A stretch of 64,000 nt of DNA. It comes from Cycloclasticus pugetii PS-1 (GTDB lineage Bacteria > Pseudomonadota > Gammaproteobacteria > Methylococcales > Cycloclasticaceae). Shown in pieces: positions 61,870 to 64,000 of this stretch; position 1 is the stretch's first letter; each line of letters opens with the position of its first letter. The stretch spans positions 2,046,001 through 2,110,000 of the forward strand of contig NZ_ARVU01000001.1 in assembly GCF_000384415.1 (NCBI RefSeq). Reading direction: 5' to 3'. The notes beneath the pieces were generated by a model. That model worked only from the letters and a program-made list of their open reading frames with translations, was not told where the DNA came from and searched no databases. Position numbers and translations under genes: made by a program.

Positions 61870-62511
61870 ATGCAAAGAGCTTACTCCACCGCTGACAACC
61901 TCATTGCTCATGCCGACCGTGTGTTACGAACCTTAGCGGGGCATGCTAAAACAACAGGGCGAGAAAACCCGTCTGACGCCGTCGAAGATAACGACCTTAA
62001 TGAAGACGAAGCTAAATTATCAGCGCAACTGATGCGTGTAAACCATGCTGGCGAAGTCGCTGCCCAAGCCTTATATCAGGGTCAGTCATTAACTGCTCGC
62101 AACAAGGCCGTGCAAGAAAAACTGACCCAAGCTGCCGAAGAAGAAAATGATCATCTTGTTTGGTGTCGCAAACGTCTTGACCAGCTTGGCGAAAAAACCA
62201 GCATTCTAGACCCTGCTTGGTATTTGGGCTCTTTAGCCATTGGCGCCACCGCCGGTTTAGCCGGCGACAAATGGAGTCTCGGCTTTTTAGCCGAAACCGA
62301 GAAACAGGTCGTTCAACATATTGAGAGCCATCTCGAAAAACTGCCCGATACCGATCACAAAACACGCGCCATCCTTAATCAGATGCACGAAGATGAAAGC
62401 CAACACGCTACCAGCGCCATCGAGCAAGGCGGGGCTGAGTTACCTGCCCCCATTAAACAAGGCATGCGGCTTGTTTCAAAAATCATGACAAAAACATCTT
62501 TTTGGGTTTAG
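61870..62511 (+). CDS. coq7: Ubiquinone C6-hydroxylase Coq7
   Basis: Di-iron 2-polyprenyl-3-methyl-6-methoxy-1,4-benzoquinone monooxygenase, 213 residues. Diiron-ligand motifs are visible: LMRVNHAGEVAAQALYQGQ, EEENDHLVWC, ETEKQVVQHIESHLEKL and MHEDESQHATSA, which give the EXXH pairs of the ferritin-like fold. This type replaces the flavin enzyme UbiF found in Escherichia coli and, with UbiH and UbiI at 28-30 kb, completes the oxygen-dependent ring hydroxylations. Confidence 0.95.
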   Translation: MQRAYSTADNLIAHADRVLRTLAGHAKTTGRENPSDAVEDNDLNEDEAKLSAQLMRVNHAGEVAAQALYQGQSLTARNKAVQEKLTQAAEEENDHLVWCRKRLDQLGEKTSILDPAWYLGSLAIGATAGLAGDKWSLGFLAETEKQVVQHIESHLEKLPDTDHKTRAILNQMHEDESQHATSAIEQGGAELPAPIKQGMRLVSKIMTKTSFWV

Positions 62512-62517
62512 TCTTAA

Positions 62518-63840
62518 ATGAGCAATAACTGGGAAGACCTTGTCAATTTTGACAAGCAACACATTTGGCATCCTTATACCAGCCTAAGCCACCCAACACC
62601 TGTTTTCCCCGTAAAATCAGCTTCTGGCATTCGATTAACGCTTGAAGATGGCCGTGAATTGATTGATGGCATGTCATCTTGGTGGGCGGCCATTCATGGC
62701 TACAATCACCCCACTTTAAATGCCGCTATTGAAAACCAACTCAAATCTATGTCACATGTGATGTTTGGCGGCTTAACGCACAAACCTGCTGTTGATTTAG
62801 CAAAAAAACTCATCGACATCAGCCACGATGATTTACAACATGTATTCTTTGCCGATTCTGGTTCAGTCGCCGTTGAAGTTGCAATCAAAATGGCCCTTCA
62901 GTATTGCTCATCACTAGGCCAACCGCAAAAACAACGCTTATTAACCATTAAAAATGGTTATCATGGTGATACTTTTGGTGCGATGGCCGTTTGCGATCCC
63001 GATAATGGCATGCATCATCTATTTAGTGACGTTCTCGCTCAACACCTTTTTGCAAAAAGCCCTGATTGCCGAGACCAAACTACATACGATCAAGCCGCCA
63101 TTGATGATTTTGAGCATTTATTAAAAGACAATATAGGTACTATTGCAGCCGTGATTATAGAACCGCTGGTGCAGGGCGCAGGCGGCATGCGGTTTTATAG
63201 CTCCGCCTATCTTAAAAAAGTACGTGAGCTGTGTGATGAGCACGATGTACTACTGATTCTGGATGAAATAGCCACTGGGTTTGGCCGTACTGGAACCTTA
63301 TTCGCCTACGAGCAAGCGCAAATTGCACCTGATATTTTATGCGTCGGAAAAGCGCTAACCGGCGGTTATGTAAGCCTCGCTGCCACACTCTGCTCCAGCA
63401 AAGTAGCCGATGGTATTGGCGGAGGCCAACACCCAACCTTAATGCACGGCCCAACGTTTATGGCTAACCCTTTAGCCTGTGCAGTAGCTAATGCCAGTTT
63501 AGAGGTTTTATTGGCTTCGCCCTGGCAAACCTCGGTACAGAGGATTGAAAAACAATTACAATCTGAACTAGCGCCTTGTTCACAACTGAGCGCTGTAAAA
63601 GAGGTTCGTGTTAAAGGCGCGATTGGTGTCATTGAGCTGCATCAGCCCGTTGATATCCATTGGATACAACCCCGGTTTGTAGAACTCGGTGTATGGGTTC
63701 GTCCTTTTTCAACCCTCATCTACGTGATGCCCCCCTATATTATGACGACAGCTGATTTGTCAACACTAACATCAGCTATGCATCAAGTGGTCTGCGACAT
63801 CGATACAATTAATGACCAACCAAAGGCGGGTGGCAAATAA
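62518..63840 (+). CDS. bioA: Adenosylmethionine-8-amino-7-oxononanoate aminotransferase
   Basis: PLP enzyme of biotin synthesis that makes 7,8-diaminopelargonate with S-adenosylmethionine as amino donor. The 440 residues open with FDKQHIWHPYTS, typical of BioA, followed by DGMSSWWAAIHGYNHP, GYHGDTFGAMAV, LILDEIATGFGRTG and the cofactor lysine in CVGKALTGGYVSLAA. No other bio gene is in the window. Its 3' end overlaps a convergent VOC-family gene by 32 nt. Confidence 0.95.
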   Translation: MSNNWEDLVNFDKQHIWHPYTSLSHPTPVFPVKSASGIRLTLEDGRELIDGMSSWWAAIHGYNHPTLNAAIENQLKSMSHVMFGGLTHKPAVDLAKKLIDISHDDLQHVFFADSGSVAVEVAIKMALQYCSSLGQPQKQRLLTIKNGYHGDTFGAMAVCDPDNGMHHLFSDVLAQHLFAKSPDCRDQTTYDQAAIDDFEHLLKDNIGTIAAVIIEPLVQGAGGMRFYSSAYLKKVRELCDEHDVLLILDEIATGFGRTGTLFAYEQAQIAPDILCVGKALTGGYVSLAATLCSSKVADGIGGGQHPTLMHGPTFMANPLACAVANASLEVLLASPWQTSVQRIEKQLQSELAPCSQLSAVKEVRVKGAIGVIELHQPVDIHWIQPRFVELGVWVRPFSTLIYVMPPYIMTTADLSTLTSAMHQVVCDIDTINDQPKAGGK

Positions 63841-64000
63841 TTTGCACCGTTACGCCGCTAGGATCATAACAATAAAAACTTTTTGCTCCATCACGGTGTT
63901 TGCGTGGTTGAGTTTTCATTTTAACGCCATGATGTTTTAAAAACTCAAACCAATCATCTACATCGTCTTCTCGGTCCAGAAAAAAGCCAATATGGTCTAA
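63809..64000 (-). CDS. VOC (glyoxalase/bleomycin-resistance) family protein, partial
   Basis: The last 63 codons of a minus-strand gene that runs off the window end. The visible part reads LDHIGFFLDRED, FEFLKHHGVKMK and the C-terminal module SFYCYDPSGVTVQIICHPP, the hallmark final strand of vicinal-oxygen-chelate proteins, whose metal-ligand Glu is here near Gln-Ile. The function cannot be set from this fragment. The stop lies inside the 3' end of bioA. Confidence 0.8.
   Translation of the reverse strand, partial: LDHIGFFLDREDDVDDWFEFLKHHGVKMKTQPRKHRDGAKSFYCYDPSGVTVQIICHPPLVGH

Overview
The window is bacterial chromosomal DNA of moderate-to-low GC (about 40-45% by eye) from a gammaproteobacterium. 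Supporting markers are the ygfB-pepP-ubiH-ubiI operon divergent from zapA, the 6S RNA-fau pair, a fused RlmKL methyltransferase, the Coq7-type ubiquinone hydroxylase, a split glycine decarboxylase (GcvPA/GcvPB) and a DUF3622 protein. A marine Thiotrichales-type lineage (Cycloclasticus/Methylophaga-like) is my inference and is not proven by the sequence. I saw no prophage, insertion sequence, CRISPR array or tRNA.

Layout. 1-4.3 kb: RND efflux pump permease (with the tail of its adaptor) convergent with an ECF sigma / anti-sigma pair. 4.3-4.9 kb: AT-rich gap with a cluster of DnaA-box-like sites. 4.9-16.5 kb: priA, argS, a SPOR-domain protein and a run of housekeeping or small genes (rlmKL, ABM monooxygenase, ion channel, S1-domain protein, fetB-like permease, arfB). 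16.6-20.5 kb: a PhnA-like zinc-ribbon protein, then a likely zinc-uptake set (small His/Cys exported protein, outer-membrane barrel, periplasmic binding protein, ABC-3 permease) without an ATPase gene. 21.2-27.3 kb (minus): a glycine cleavage operon behind a tandem glycine riboswitch, carrying tpx and a PfkB kinase. 27.5-36.5 kb: ubiquinone hydroxylases, pepP, cell-division zapA, 6S RNA, fau, rpiA and a SulP transporter. 36.5-39.1 kb (minus): a diguanylate cyclase and rplM-rpsI.

39.1-60.6 kb is the most unusual part: a surface-polysaccharide locus joined to a sulfate-activation locus. The minus strand carries sugar-nucleotide genes (gmd, fcl, galU, pgi, a 4,6-dehydratase and a 4-keto-reductase-like SDR), an initiating sugar-phosphate transferase, two GT2 glycosyltransferases and a Ugd-like protein lacking the catalytic cysteine. 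The plus strand carries a Wzm/Wzt-type ABC exporter, a sulfotransferase and an 865-residue protein that joins a sulfotransferase-like domain, an FkbM methyltransferase-like domain, a coiled coil with a near-perfect 84-nt tandem duplication, and a GT2 domain. Immediately convergent are cysD, cysN, a membrane-anchored APS-kinase-like fusion, cysC and cysQ, which together would make PAPS and remove PAP. My reading is a self-contained system for making, sulfating and exporting a surface glycan, probably containing fucose and perhaps N-acetylquinovosamine.

60.7-64 kb: a GlcF-like iron-sulfur protein, coq7, bioA and the 3' end of a VOC-family gene running off the window.
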